This document shows positions 11,598-23,380 of a stretch of DNA of 64,000 nt, in pieces. Location: NCBI GenBank assembly GCA_963920705.1, contig OY987225.1, positions 3,918,501 through 3,982,500 on the forward strand. Reading direction: 5' to 3'. Position numbers and translations under genes: made by a program. The DNA is from Odiellus spinosus. Its lineage: Eukaryota; Arthropoda; Arachnida; Opiliones; Phalangiidae. The notes under the pieces were generated by a model. That model did no database searches. It worked only from the letters and a program-made list of their open reading frames with translations, and was not told where the DNA came from. The first letter of the stretch is position 1. Every line of letters begins with the position of its first letter.

Positions 11598-11645
11598 CAG
11601 TGGCGCCGCCAGCAGTAGGCACACGTAGGCACGTGCCTACGTGTA
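11598..11645 (+). repeat. probable left terminal sequence of the hAT transposon
   Basis: Starts CAGTGGCGCCGCC, a hAT-type terminus, 643 bp upstream of the transposase ATG. It is followed by a perfect 24-bp palindrome at 11621-11644 centred on GGCACGTGCC, and by repeats of GTGCCTACGTGTAAA. Subterminal repeats of this sort are usual transposase-binding sites. The right end falls in or beyond the gap and was not found. Confidence 0.6.
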
Positions 11646-12240
11646 AATTTGTCGTGCCTACGTGTAAAATTTGGAAGGGGCCCCCAATTTTTAGAAAGGG
11701 GGCCCCTGATTTCAGACCGAGCGGCCTCATTTATTCCCAGTTAAGTGGCAGATTTCATAAGCCGAACGAAAATGTCGAAAAGTTTGGAAAGAAAATTGTT
11801 GGTTGCATTTATTTTGCGCTTAAAAAGTTAAAACTGCGCAGTATTCGAGCGCGAATGTAAGATTTAAAAATTCGCCCCCTTCCCCTACGAGTTTCCTTTA
11901 CGTTTTTTTACTGAGGTACTACCCTCTAGTAGCCGAAGCTCTCTGGACTCTGGCCCTCTGGCGTATTCAGTATAGAGTTGCACACCTGTAGACATATAAG
12001 CTTAATTACTGGCGTCGTGAGAGAGATTTGAGAATCAGAAATAGCAAAGGAAACGATAGCTATTGTCGTTCGACGGTTCGAGAGCTCGCGGACACGAAGG
12101 TTTTTGAATTTTGGTCATTTTTACTCATTTAACTTATTGAAAACTTATTTATTTGTTGTTTGATTCGTTTGAATGGTTTTAAAAATAAATTTAAAGACAG
12201 GCTCCGCTCCTAGTGAATTTTAGGAAATTACGAATTTAGG

Positions 12241-14765
12241 ATGAGTTTCAGAATCAGAAATTATCCATCCGGTGCGGAAAAACGACAAAAAAGAAAAAGG
12301 GAAGAGAGTATATTTAAAAACCAAATGGGCTCTATTAAAAGATATTTACAGTCTGATTCTGAATCGTCCAAAAACTGCCCCGTCAGTGACAGTGAGTCGA
12401 GTGACACTATTCTTGTTAAAAAGAATCAAAAAGAATGTAACTCGAGTGCTAGTGGTAGTGGAATTAATTCACCACTTTTGTCAGTACTAGAAATAACCGA
12501 AGAAGAAGAAACTATTTCAACCGCAGACGACATAGATAATATAATTGAAAACCTAGCTGAAAATAATGACTTTGAGATCGAAGAAATAATTCTACCGCCA
12601 GAAAAAAAAAACCTTGAGTCAAACTCAAAGAAAACCCATAATATAATCAATTCAACTTATTCAAGTCCATTACCATTTGACATTAGTTTGGATAAGGACT
12701 GTCAGCCTGTTCAACCAAAACTCCGTTTTCCTAAAAAAAATATTGGTGGAAAGCAAAGAGGATTTAACGCTAGCTGGTATGAAAAGTACAAAATGATTGA
12801 ATATTCTGTAGCGAAGGATAATGTTTATTGCTTTAGTTGCCGACATTTTGCCGTTGGACTAAATAATAGCTTTATAAATGGGTTTTCTGACTGGAAAAAT
12901 TTGGCTAAAAAATTTGAAGACCACTTTTGTTCTCCAAAATCACCTCACATTTTATCTTTCCAAAAGTATCGAGACTATCTGGAATCAAAAAATCGAGGGT
13001 CAGTTGTTAACTTAGTAAACTCACAACATAAACTAGATGTAATTAGAAATCGTGAAGTTCTAAGTTCACACGCCGAAATAGTTTTGCTTTGCGCGCAACA
13101 AGACATTGCGTTACGGGGTCACAGATGCGATACAGAATCTGAAAACAGAGGGAATTTTATTGAAATTCTAGAGCTTTTAAAAAGAAAATGTCCGGAATTA
13201 AGAGAAAAATGCAGCAACATGCCCCAAAACGCCAAATACACGCACAGTACAATTCAGAACGAATTAATAAATATAAGCGGCACCTTAATCCAAAAAAGCA
13301 TTGTACGTGAAATAAATGAAGGGGGAGGCTTATTTTCGGTGATTGCCGATGAGACGCGGGATAGCGCTGGAGTGGAACAATTAAGCGTGTACGTTAGGTA
13401 CAATACCAAAGAGGGAGACGTCCGCGAGAGATTTTTCGGTTTAACCGATTTACGTAAGTTTGATGCCGAGACAATCAGCGCTTCAATCTTAAAAATTCTA
13501 CAAGAAAGTGGATTATCGATTAAGAAATGCGTTGCGCAAACCTATGATGGTGCCAGTGTCATGAGTGGACACGTTGGTGGAGTAAGGGTAAAGATTGAAG
13601 AAGCCGTAGGTGGAAACCGCCCTTACATACATTGCTACGCCCATAGGTTAAACCTTGTCTTAGTTAACTGTTGTTCAAAAATATCTTTAGTTCGAGAGAT
13701 GTTGGGCTTGCTTCAAGCCATTTATAATTTCCAGAGTAACTCCGCTGTTCGAAGTCAATATTTTTAGAATGCGCTAAAAGAACTAGGCTATGAGGTAATT
13801 CTCAAGATGCAGCAAAGCTGCGATACTAGATGGTCGAGCAAAAAACACGCAACTGGTTATTTTAGATCGAGGTTTGACGCCGTAGAATTAGCTTTAGAAA
13901 ATATTGTCGATAATGGAAAAGCGGATGAAGCTGCCGAGTGTCGGGGTTACTTGTCCCAGTTAAAACATTTCAATATTATAATTATGTTAGTAGCTTTGGA
14001 TCAAGTGCTAGAAATTACAAACTCGCTTTCTGAATATCTACAAAGTCCAAAAGTTGTCTTTACGGAGGCCGTCAACATTTGCGAAGCTACAACAAAGAGC
14101 TTAGAAACTATGAGAAACTCAGAAACATTTGATAAAATGTGGGACGACGCTACGCTCATGGCTGAAGCGGCGTTTATCACGGTTCCAGACCGGAACAGCT
14201 TACCTTTAGCGTCAAGGAAAAGAAAAACTATTCCAAACAGAAGACTAAGTGGTAGCGTTGTTTTTAGCACCACAGGCAATCGTTCGACTGAGACAAAAAC
14301 TTTGGGAGAAACACTTAGATCAAACTACTTCGAGCTAATCGATAGATTTACTCACGAAATGAGAGAAAGACTTTTAAAAAACGTTGATTTGTTCAAGGGA
14401 ATTCTAGCATCTGACCCTAAATCACCTAATTTTTTAAACGAAAAGGATATAATTCCATACTGCAGCAAATACAGTCGTTTTAATTTTGATATAGACTCCT
14501 TGAAATGCCAACTGAAAATTGCGAAAAAAATGATAAAAAAATCCCGCAAACAAACTAACGTAGTTGAATGTCTTCAGTATTTTCTGACAATTGAGGACGG
14601 CTTTCCTGATCTCGTCAAATATTTTAAACTAGTTGTATGCATCCCCGTTGCTAATACAACTTCTGAAAGAAGTTTCAGCTCTCTGAATAGAATAGAGTCG
14701 TATCTTCGATCAACTATGGCGGAAGACAGACTTTCAAATTTAACTATAATTTCTCTAAATAGGGA
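12241..14765 (+). pseudogene. hAT transposase (ZMYM1-like), one internal stop, cut by gap
   Basis: Cut-and-paste hAT transposase of the type often annotated as zinc finger MYM-type protein 1-like. Codons 1-150 are acidic and Ser-rich. A TTF-type zinc-finger region with CFSC and HF follows (about 175-240). Then comes a DUF4371-like RNase-H-fold core with VIADETRD, a second acidic motif QTYDGASVMSG and HCYAHRLNL, and a C-terminal hAT dimerisation region with LVVCIPVANTTSERSFS at 14620-14680. The frame is open except for one in-frame TAG at 13765-13767, and continues in the same frame to the N run. A single substitution therefore breaks an otherwise well-kept gene. Confidence 0.93.
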
Positions 14766-14965
14766 NNNNNNNNNNNNNNNNNNNNNNNNNNNNNNNNNNN
14801 NNNNNNNNNNNNNNNNNNNNNNNNNNNNNNNNNNNNNNNNNNNNNNNNNNNNNNNNNNNNNNNNNNNNNNNNNNNNNNNNNNNNNNNNNNNNNNNNNNNN
14901 NNNNNNNNNNNNNNNNNNNNNNNNNNNNNNNNNNNNNNNNNNNNNNNNNNNNNNNNNNNNNNNNN
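14766..14965. other. assembly gap (200 N)
   Basis: Exactly 200 undefined bases, a conventional scaffold-gap size, so the true length is unknown. It removes the last codons and right end of the hAT element. Confidence 1.
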
Positions 14966-14981
14966 TATATATATATATGTA

Positions 14982-15345
14982 CAGGGTGTTTCGAAAATGA
15001 TTGTAGGTCCGAGCTACAGTGGGTTCTATGGGTCATTTTAAGACGAAAATGCTCTATGACGTTTTGTCGCACGTGGCGCCATTCCAGAGTTACGAAATGA
15101 ATCATGCGTGGATGACCCCTTAACGTGCATTAATAAACGCATACTCAATGAAAAAAAACACTTATCATTAAAATACGCTCGCGCGCTTTTATAATACCAG
15201 CTAAATAATTAAGCGGATTTTATCATTGAGTATACGTTTATTAATTTACCTCAAGGGTTCACTCGCACATGATTCATTTCGTAACTCTTAAATGGCGCCC
15301 CGTACGACAAAACGTCATAGAACAATATCGTCTTAAAATGACCAA
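14982..15345 (+). mobile_element. fold-back MITE, CAGGGTGTTTCGAAAAT family, copy 2
   Basis: Starts CAGGGTGTTTCGAAAATGA next to a TA repeat. The left arm (14982 to about 15140) is complementary to the right arm (about 15220-15345), around a TACTCAATGA centre. The terminal part of the right arm is missing. Confidence 0.8.
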
Positions 15346-15380
15346 AGAACTCGTAATTGCTCTTTTTGGACAGCAAATAG

Positions 15381-15850
15381 ACCCTGTCATTTAAATACTT
15401 TTACTCAGGCAGTGGGGATAGTCACTAAACTATCTGAAGACGATAAAGTCACGTTAAGCTGCAGATCCTCTATACCAATATGCAGAATTAGAAATATATG
15501 AGCTGAAGCATCGCTCTTAAGTTTTATTTGAACCGCCATTCGACCGCATTTGACGCTAGAGACATAGATTATCTCCTACGACAACTTCAATACTCAATTT
15601 TTTCAATCGTGTGTACAAGTCCAAGGAAATTAATCTCAGCGAATTTTCGTCGTTCAGTTAAGTCATGAATGTTTAAAGGATTCACACACTTGATTTGCCG
15701 TTGAGAGTACCTTTTCATATGTTCTTCGTTGTGGCGGTTTATAATTCTGCTTATTGGTATAGAGGTTCTGCAGCTTAACGTTACTTTATCGTCTTCAGAT
15801 AGTTTAGTGATTATCCCCACTGTCTGAGTAAAAGTATTTAAATGACAGGC
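15381..15850. repeat. inverted repeat with ~95-bp arms
   Basis: 15385-15480 and 15757-15848 are inverted complements with few differences (TTTAAATACTTTTACTCAG and its complement), separated by about 280 bp. A 112-codon minus-strand ORF spans the arm but shows no family features. Confidence 0.7.
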
Positions 15851-15863
15851 ACTATTTGCCGTC

Positions 15864-16082
15864 CAAGAAGAGCAATTACGATCTATTTTCAAAAGGCGTC
15901 TTTGCTCGGGCTTCCCTAACTTCAATTAGCAGACGACACCACTTCAGACAAACAGTGCTATATCTATATATATATATAGAGCAATTACGATCTATTTTCA
16001 AAAGGCGTCTTTGCTCGGGCTTCCCTAACTTCAATTAGCAGACGGCACCACTTCAGACAAACAGTGCTATATCTATATATAT
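15864..16082 (+). repeat. two tandem ~110-bp copies
   Basis: AGAGCAATTACGATCTATTT... is repeated from 15868 and from 15979, each copy ending in a TATATA run. The two copies are nearly identical. Confidence 0.85.
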
Positions 16083-16492
16083 ATGGTTCGAAAATGGTGG
16101 TAGGGCCGAGCTACAGTGAGTTCTTTTGGTCATTTTAAGACTAAAATGCTCTATGACTTTTGTCGTACGGGGTGCCGTTTAAGAGTTACGAAATGAATCA
16201 TGTGCATATGAACCCTTGACGTACATTAATAAACGTATACTCAATGATAAAAAACGCTTAATTATTAAGCTGGTATTATAAAAGCGCGCGTGCGTAATTT
16301 AATGATAAGCGTTTTTTATCATTATGTGTTTATTAATGCACGTTAAGGGGTCATCCACGCATAATTCATTTCGTAACTCTGGAATGGCGCCACGTACGAC
16401 AAAACGTCATAGAACATTTTCGTTTTAAAATGACCCATAGAACCCACTGTAGCTCGGACCTACCACCATTTTCGAAACACCCTATACATATT
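16081..16492 (+). mobile_element. fold-back MITE, CAGGGTGTTTCGAAAAT family, copy 3 (most complete)
   Basis: The left arm starts GGTTCGAAAATGGTGGTAGG. The right arm is its complement and ends CGAAACACCCT beside TATATA. Arms of about 170 bp flank an AT-rich centre. TA-rich flanks fit Tc1/mariner-type insertion, but the superfamily cannot be fixed from a non-coding copy. Confidence 0.85.
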
Positions 16493-16544
16493 TATATATG
16501 TTTTTTTTTTTTTTTTTTCAAAATGCGGGGTAAATTTCAAAAAT

Positions 16545-17115
16545 CGATATCTCGGAAACAAAAAATACTGCATTGGGATTTTAAGTGATTCATATGCATT
16601 AGGAGGCGAGGATTTCGAAAATGACCAAATTTTTGACCTTTAATTTTAGTGAAAGGTCGAAATCAAAGGTCAAAGATTTTGAAAATTGATAATGTTTTAA
16701 ATATTATCCGGATGAATAATTTGACGTAATATTCTTTTTTGGCTCTAAAAAGACTTTAAAATAAGCTTGTACACGATCGTTTACGACAAATAGCAGCTGA
16801 GATAAATTTAAAAGTGTTTTAGGGGTGGTGGTCATTTTCTCTAAAATGACCAATGCTGTATCTCTATAACGGCTTGCCCGATCGCTATAAAACTTTCGGA
16901 ATCGTCTTCTATGGCCCAAAAAACCCTAGAAACAAAATATGATGGTTTTCGACAGGGGTGGGGTTCAAAATTTCAATTTTTTTGGTCGATCTGTGCGGGG
17001 GGGGGGGGGCAAGATCGATCGACATTGCAGGGGGCATTCGAATTTATTGCAGGGGGCAAGATCAACATTGGAGGGGGCAATGCCCCCTGTGCCCCCCCTA
17101 GTTGTTACGCCCCTG
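16545..17115 (+). mobile_element. dispersed repeat copy B ending in a hAT-like terminus
   Basis: The first ~440 bp repeats 7705-8125. It continues through a G-run, three GGGGGCAAG/GGGGGCAAT blocks and AATGCCCCC, and stops at 17104-17115 with GTTACGCCCCTG, whose complement CAGGGGCGTAAC looks like a hAT terminal repeat. No matching left terminus was found. Small ORFs here are products of the G/C runs. Confidence 0.55.
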
Positions 17116-18254
17116 CGTTTTAGCAAGAATATAGATTCAACACAAGAATATGGAAGAGCTATACCTTTGACCACGCGCTAGTCTCAAGCGGATGGAGCCT
17201 AAGGAGGTCTTACGCCACGCCTCATGTCACATGCACAGGAAGCGATTGGCTGTTTTCTACGATAAGTGCGAGAGGGATATCAGGCTGCTGGGATAGGCGC
17301 TGCCGGAAGAGCTAGCTCTCTGTCGCGGACCTCGAAATCTCGTGATAGGGTGAAAATCATAACGCATATAACATCAAATCTAGTAAGCTCCACCTGCTCG
17401 AAACTAACGTTACACGTTTAACAATGTACGGTTCGACATTCTTGTGTTGAATCTATTCTTGGTTTTAGAAATAATTAGGTGATTTTTCCTCATTGGGTAA
17501 ACCAGTTTCTTTGAAATGCAACTACGACGTCTCGCGCATGGGGAAGTTTTTGTGATTAAATTGGCAAGCTTGGCGCAAGATCAGTTTGACAAGGTCCAAA
17601 TCAGTCAAGAGTACTTCAAGAATCGCGCAATTTTGCAGGTTAGCCAGAGTCAGATTTGACAAGAATACAAACTCTCAGTGAATCTGTGTTAAGCCACAGT
17701 TAAAAATTTCATCACTTTTTGTACAATGAACTGCAATTCCAAGTAGATGGTTTTTTTGACACCTCTCTTAAATAAAATTTCTTAAACAAAAAATATATTT
17801 TAAATAGTGAATTGATTGCACAGTTAAAATTCAATTGAAATTCTATGAAAAAACGATTCCAAAATACACCAAGATACCCAATTAAAAAATTACTCACTGG
17901 CTAAGAGGTTTTATTCTGACGACGCAGGCTTTCATCCTGATCTGTCCATTTCTAAGTAAAGAAAAAATATTAACTTTTATAAGTGATGCTAAGCTGTAAG
18001 GGTATCAGATATTTCGCGTAAAATTAATGTTTAGCAATAATAACCTTCGCTACCTAGCTCATTAAATAAACAGTGTACGTAAAAATTTACTAAAACTGAC
18101 TTCCCTGATATTTCCAGGCGCAATGTTTTGAAGAAGTATGATTTACGCCATTATATTCTTTGAGTAATTAATCAAATTATGTACTTCAGTAATAAAATTA
18201 AACCCATAATTAAAAAATATATATTACAGGTATTGCAAATATTTTATAAAACGG
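17116..18254. other. intergenic DNA, nothing recognised
   Basis: No credible ORF, RNA gene or repeat seen. Confidence 0.5.
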
Positions 18255-18445
18255 CCCTTACGGAAAAAAGTTAGCCTGAGCTGAAGAGGTCTTCAAGAAC
18301 ACTACGAAAGTCTTGGGGAAGTCTTTAAGACTTCCCCAAGACTAATTGACATAATGGAAGACTTCCCCAAGACCTCTTAAGACTACATAAGACACCCGAA
18401 AGACATCCCCAACACCTTTTAAGACTTAACTTTTTTTGGTAAGGG
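18255..18445 (-). mobile_element. 191-bp MITE, CCCTTAC...GTAAGGG, copy 2
   Basis: Inverted copy of the element at 9696-9885, with the same CCCTTAC/GTAAGGG ends and internal AAGTCTTGGGGAAGTCTT blocks. Spacing and length agree to within a few bases. Confidence 0.85.
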
Positions 18446-21383
18446 GGGAACTTAAATTTATAGTCCGTAAATCACAACTGAAATTTTTAATTATTTCACA
18501 TTTAATCACAATTTTTTAAAACTTCAATATTTTAAGGAAATCAGGGCTGAAGCTTCTTATCATCTGCACCAATTCAAACTTTATTTTAACGACCTATCAA
18601 GTGCATTAATTTTATAACCTAGTTTCTCGATTACTGTTATGAATTTTATCTATTTGCTTTTTTTATTACAGCCTCCCTTTTTTCATTCGTCTTATCTTCT
18701 AACACTCTTCAAAGATTTCAAACAGCTCCGTATATCTTTCGTTTCTGTTTAAATGCTTCAAGTAAAAGTTGTCCAGCCAATGTGATTCAGAGAAATTACC
18801 TAAGTAACTCTTCAATTTAGCTTTTGATTACTTTTAATTGAGTAATCTACCATTTTGCCTTTCCACAGGTTTTTCCTGATTATTATTATTATTACCAACA
18901 GTAAATAGAAGAGAGCCTGTTTTTTCCCTTGAATTTAAGCGTCGCTAATGCATTGCGCCTTGTTTGATGCTTCCCCCCCCCCTTAAAATGGAGTAACCAA
19001 TCATAGCTGAAAGAAATGAGTAATCTTTTCTTGAGATTGTACGTTTCGTACTTCCGCTGCAAAGGATCATGGGTAGAGACTAGAGAGCGAGAGAGAAAAA
19101 AAAATCCTCCGCTGATGGCTTGCTTATATAAAAGCGACGGTAATATCGGGAGTCGGAAACTTTGAACCGACAAAAACCAACTATCGTGCTAAATAATTAT
19201 GGCTGAAAAACGCTGCATGATGCTTGATTCTAAACTTAAGTGGACAAATCAGGGCACCCAAGTAAATTTTTATATTAAATATTTAACTTTAAACCTGTAC
19301 AAACTGATGATATCACAGGTGTATCAACTCTAAGCCTTGGTCAGTTAACACGCTCTGGAAGCTAAATTGAGATATTTGGTCAGTAATCCCTGAGGAATCC
19401 CCGTCAATATTAGCACGTTGCGTCCCCTCCATAATAAAACGAGAAATAAGCAGACGACGCTGGGATAGATAAAAACTCTCATTCGAACTACGTTTCGTTC
19501 CGAAAAGTGGTGATTCGGTTATTCTAGGAGGGGGGCTTGAAGCAAGTCTAGCGCTTTTCCATATCCCCTCTAACAAGGCATCTCGGCATTTTAGGGAAGA
19601 AACAGACTCTCTTCTATTTACTGTTGTTATTACCATAAGAAAATTAATTACCATAAGTTAGACTCGCCCATAGATACAATGCTAAGGGCAATTACCATCC
19701 ACTCAAAATGATAAATTTGTATATACCGTCCTCTATCGCGTAAATTATGGCTATAAACCAAAACATTATTTATTTTACAAAAGTACGAATGAATTGTTTT
19801 ATTAAAATTGTTATCTCCGAGTAATTAACGTGATATTTAAAAGTAAATTTAATATGTATCAAATAATGCGATAGTATAGATGTCACTACCGTATAAAAGG
19901 TACTTCATTTACAGTCTTATGGTGGCGGTTGATTCTTATAATTTTATTATATATTTCAGAACACTGTTTATGTCCTTCTCACTCAAACACTCTTCTTTAA
20001 CACGTTCCTTTTTCAGATAACTGACCATAACTCTTGACTATACTAATTAAGTTAAATTAACACGCGCTTAAGATCATTCTAAAGTCATTTATCTCCCCAA
20101 CTATCGACTGCTTGGTCTAGCGTAGACTCTGACGCCGCAGATTACGCGACAGTAGTCACGGCAAGCCGAAACTCAAAAAACAAAATCATGCTGCTGCCAG
20201 GTTTTTTTTTCGCGGCATCGTTGTCTAGTCTATAGTCTATTTACTTAATGGGCCTCTGCCGCCGCATCGGGGCGCTCGAGTTCCTCAGCCCCATTAGAGC
20301 AGTTTTTCTCCCTTTTCCGGTGGTACCTAAATTTCTCACACTGGGAGGGGCATATGCGTAGGCGCGCCAAGTTTAGATGGTAAATGCCGTTATGGGCGAG
20401 TCTAACTTATAGTAATTATTTTTCTTATGTTATTACTTAAATCTAATAGGCTGATTTTAAATATAGCCTACCGAACTTTTTTCCCTATACGATGGTCAAG
20501 AGAACGATATTTGATATTTTAACGCACTTCTTTCAATTAACTTTTCAATCAATTTGTAACAGGGATGGTAAAGGGATCCCTAGGCAGGGGGATAAAGGCT
20601 TACTTCCAGCATTGATTGGTTCCTGTGTCTTCCCCAGGAGATTTACCCCAAAGGCCTCCATCTACCCTGGGTGCTCGACCCTGTGAGACCACGTGACAGC
20701 CTAGGATAAAAGGAAGGCTTCAACCCAGCCCTGGGGAGATTCCCTGGTCGACGCCCAGGATACCAGTTCCACACTAATGCTTAGTTCTGTACCCAAAGTT
20801 CCTGATTACAATTAAACTTAACTTTTTAAACTAGTTAACTGAATAGTTAAGCGTACAGATACAAATTTAATGAAGAACTTTTGACTCTCAACATAACTCA
20901 ATTTCGAGCCATCTCACTTGACAAAACCTTAAATGAAATTCAGAAACATAAGTGGCAGTTTTAAAATCAATCCTATCTTTTAAAAGATAAATTCCTCTAA
21001 GAAAACCACTAATTTTTCATTTCACCTCCAAGTGGCCTGCCTGAACACATCTCTATTGGTTATGTCCATTTATCAAAATGTCCATTTCCAATGACCATCG
21101 AATTAAAATGGTTACGATGCCCATCCATGGAAATCCAATTACAATCATGCGTTCAAAACCGAAAATGCTATCTGATGCGTTACTAATTTTTCCTGGTTGA
21201 TGGCCATTTTTTGGATCAGTTTGTAACGGTTTTAGGCATACCCAGACACGCGGCATCTGTTCCAAGTGCCGACATTCCTGGAATGTATTACTATAACGCG
21301 TCGTCTGCTCGATCTATTTTCCACCAAAATCCTAGAATCACGTGATAACATGACTCTAGACTTTTTTAAGTCCCCTTAAAAGA
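18446..21383. other. intergenic DNA without recognised genes
   Basis: Contains short ORFs (for example minus strand 19313-19654, 113 codons) with no domain signature. A GC-rich block at 20560-20770 holds CCCCAGGAGA and CTGGGGAGA-type inverted pieces and may be another degraded repeat. Confidence 0.5.
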
Positions 21384-21760
21384 ACAGTTGGATATTCGAT
21401 GAATAAAAAATGAAGGCGAATATTGTGAATCAAATTAAATTATTTTAATTCTGTACCTTGCACTATATCCCACATGTCTCGATCGCGAAGAACAAATTCC
21501 ATCTCATACTTCCAACTTTTATAATTCTCTGAATTTAATTTTCTAATATAAGATTTACGATTGACAATGAACTTCGCCTTCCGCCATTTTTATTCACGTT
21601 ATGTGAATTCGTTTTCGATGAAGTTCGTTAATTAAGCCTTATCTTCATAGTTGATAAACTTCCACAAATAAACCACGCTCTGCTACCATTTGTTGGATAT
21701 TCGTTGAATAAATAATGAAGGCGAATATTGTGAATCAAATTAAATTATTTTAATTACTGC
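21384..21760 (-). mobile_element. deleted Copia relic: gag start fused to LTR end
   Basis: Minus-strand order: an LTR end (21691 onward, TTGGATATTCGTTGAATAAA on the plus strand), a TGGTAGCAGAGCGTGG primer-binding site (21673-21688), a leader, and about 45 codons of Copia Gag N terminus (about 21590-21455, with LNSENYKSWKYEM and LRDRDMWDIV). A second copy of the same ~60-bp LTR end follows directly at 21388-21447. The gag piece joined to an LTR end implies that a large internal deletion removed pol and most of the 3' LTR. Confidence 0.8.
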
Positions 21761-22349
21761 ATAAACATAAACTGGGTTAGTTTATGTTTAACAAAGAAGG
21801 AACGAAAAGCTATAGACGAATTCGGAATTGAAGAGGAACTTCCAGGGGCAGCCTCCATCGGAGTACACTCTTTACGCTCCGATCTCTTAAGAGATGTCAG
21901 TATTGTAGTTCCCATTCTGATCCTATTCTGATTGGCTACGCTATGACGAGAGAGACAAACTAGGCAATCGATAATTCCTCCCCTCTACGCGTTTCCCATA
22001 GCAGCGGGTGTAATGCGTGGATAGGTACGAGAGCGAGAGATAGAGTGAGGGGCAGGCGCGCCATCTATTGTGATAATTCATCATTATATTTGTACCTAGT
22101 CCCTAGAAGTTGGTTTATGAGTATGGACAGTCAGAATTCGTCAATTAACTGTCAGCTCTGAAGAAAGGTGAGTGGATTTACCCCAATTGTTACTAGCAAA
22201 CTGTCTCGCCAAATCGTCATAAATAATCACGAATTATGCATTATTAAAGAAACCAATTGTAAGTGACGAAATAAAATTATTATTGTTCCTTTTAATAACG
22301 ATGTCAGTTTCATTTATTTGATAATTCTCCTTATCAAGAAAATATAGTC

Positions 22350-22434
22350 TGATCTAAAGAGGTCCTCAAGAACACTACAAAAGACTTCTTGACACAATGA
22401 AAGACTTCCCCAAGACCTCTAAAGACTAACTTTA
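22350..22434 (-). repeat. fragment of the CCCTTAC MITE family
   Basis: Shares AGAGGTCCTCAAGAACACTAC and GACTTCCCCAAGACCTCT-type blocks with 9696-9885 and 18255-18445 but lacks the termini and part of the middle. Confidence 0.7.
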
Positions 22435-23380
22435 GGTGGGTCCTTGGTTGATTCTTAAATCTTAAATCGGGTATTGATTGATAACTTTTTACTTTGTGTT
22501 TGGTTGCCAAATTGAATTACTTAGATTTGGGGTCACCCCTTTCAAAAATTCTAAAGAAACCGTTACAATTTGAACGCACCCTTTATTTATTAATAATTCT
22601 GCCTCAAAAATTAAACTGTTGAAACAAACAGCTTGAGCCATGGAATAAGCGAACCGCTTCAAGAAATGTATGTAATTGACGTAGCATTGACATCGTTTTC
22701 TCTCTGTCGAGCAAAGGTGTTTAACGCTAAATTCTAGCCACCTTAGCTGCAGCTCTATAATATCGGATTTTCTTGGACAAGAGAGACGAAGAGAGAGGAA
22801 ACTTGAATTCGAAAAAAAAAGATTCGCAATTAGTGTATGGCCAAATGGGGGAAAATAAAAACGAGGAATTGGAGCAGAAAGCACAGTTTTAGATGCTATG
22901 AACGACACGAATTATAACGTGTGGTCGCTCTTCCATCTCTGGTTCTTTCATGCTTGAGCTCAGTCAATTTCTGTCTTTTAAGGCTTGAAGCCAAAAATTG
23001 CAAAACTTTACACTTAATTGATATTTTTATTAAAAAAAAAACGGTAGTTCCCTAAACTTAACCATGGTCTATAAATATCGCGTAAAGGCTTACATTTCAG
23101 TGCGCTTCTACCTAGGTGATAATATTTCTTCGACATCGGAAGAAACCTTTCTACCTCTTCTAACAACACTCATTATTTTGATAATTTGGATTTAAAGTTC
23201 TCAATTCCTTTGTTTACAAAACTACAAACATGAACGACAATATTTCAATTCTTTGGTACTACATGACAAAAACCCTTTGTACGTTAAGAGCAGACGATAC
23301 ACTCATATTCAGACTTCAGAGTGGGAAATAAAAGTAAGGGTTAATAATATAAAAAGCTATAAACCCTGACTCGCCTAACC
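22435..23380. other. intergenic DNA, nothing recognised
   Basis: A 139-codon minus-strand ORF (22489-22908) has no recognisable features and unremarkable composition. I do not support it as a gene. Confidence 0.4.

Noticed and set aside
16911-17181. Overlapping Gly-rich ORFs
   Set aside because: Arise from G-runs at a hAT-like end; three frames are open for the same reason.
19313-19654. 113-codon minus-strand ORF
   Set aside because: No recognisable motif or splice context; length is within chance expectation.
22489-22908. 139-codon minus-strand ORF
   Set aside because: No domain, no helpful context and no supporting composition; likely chance.
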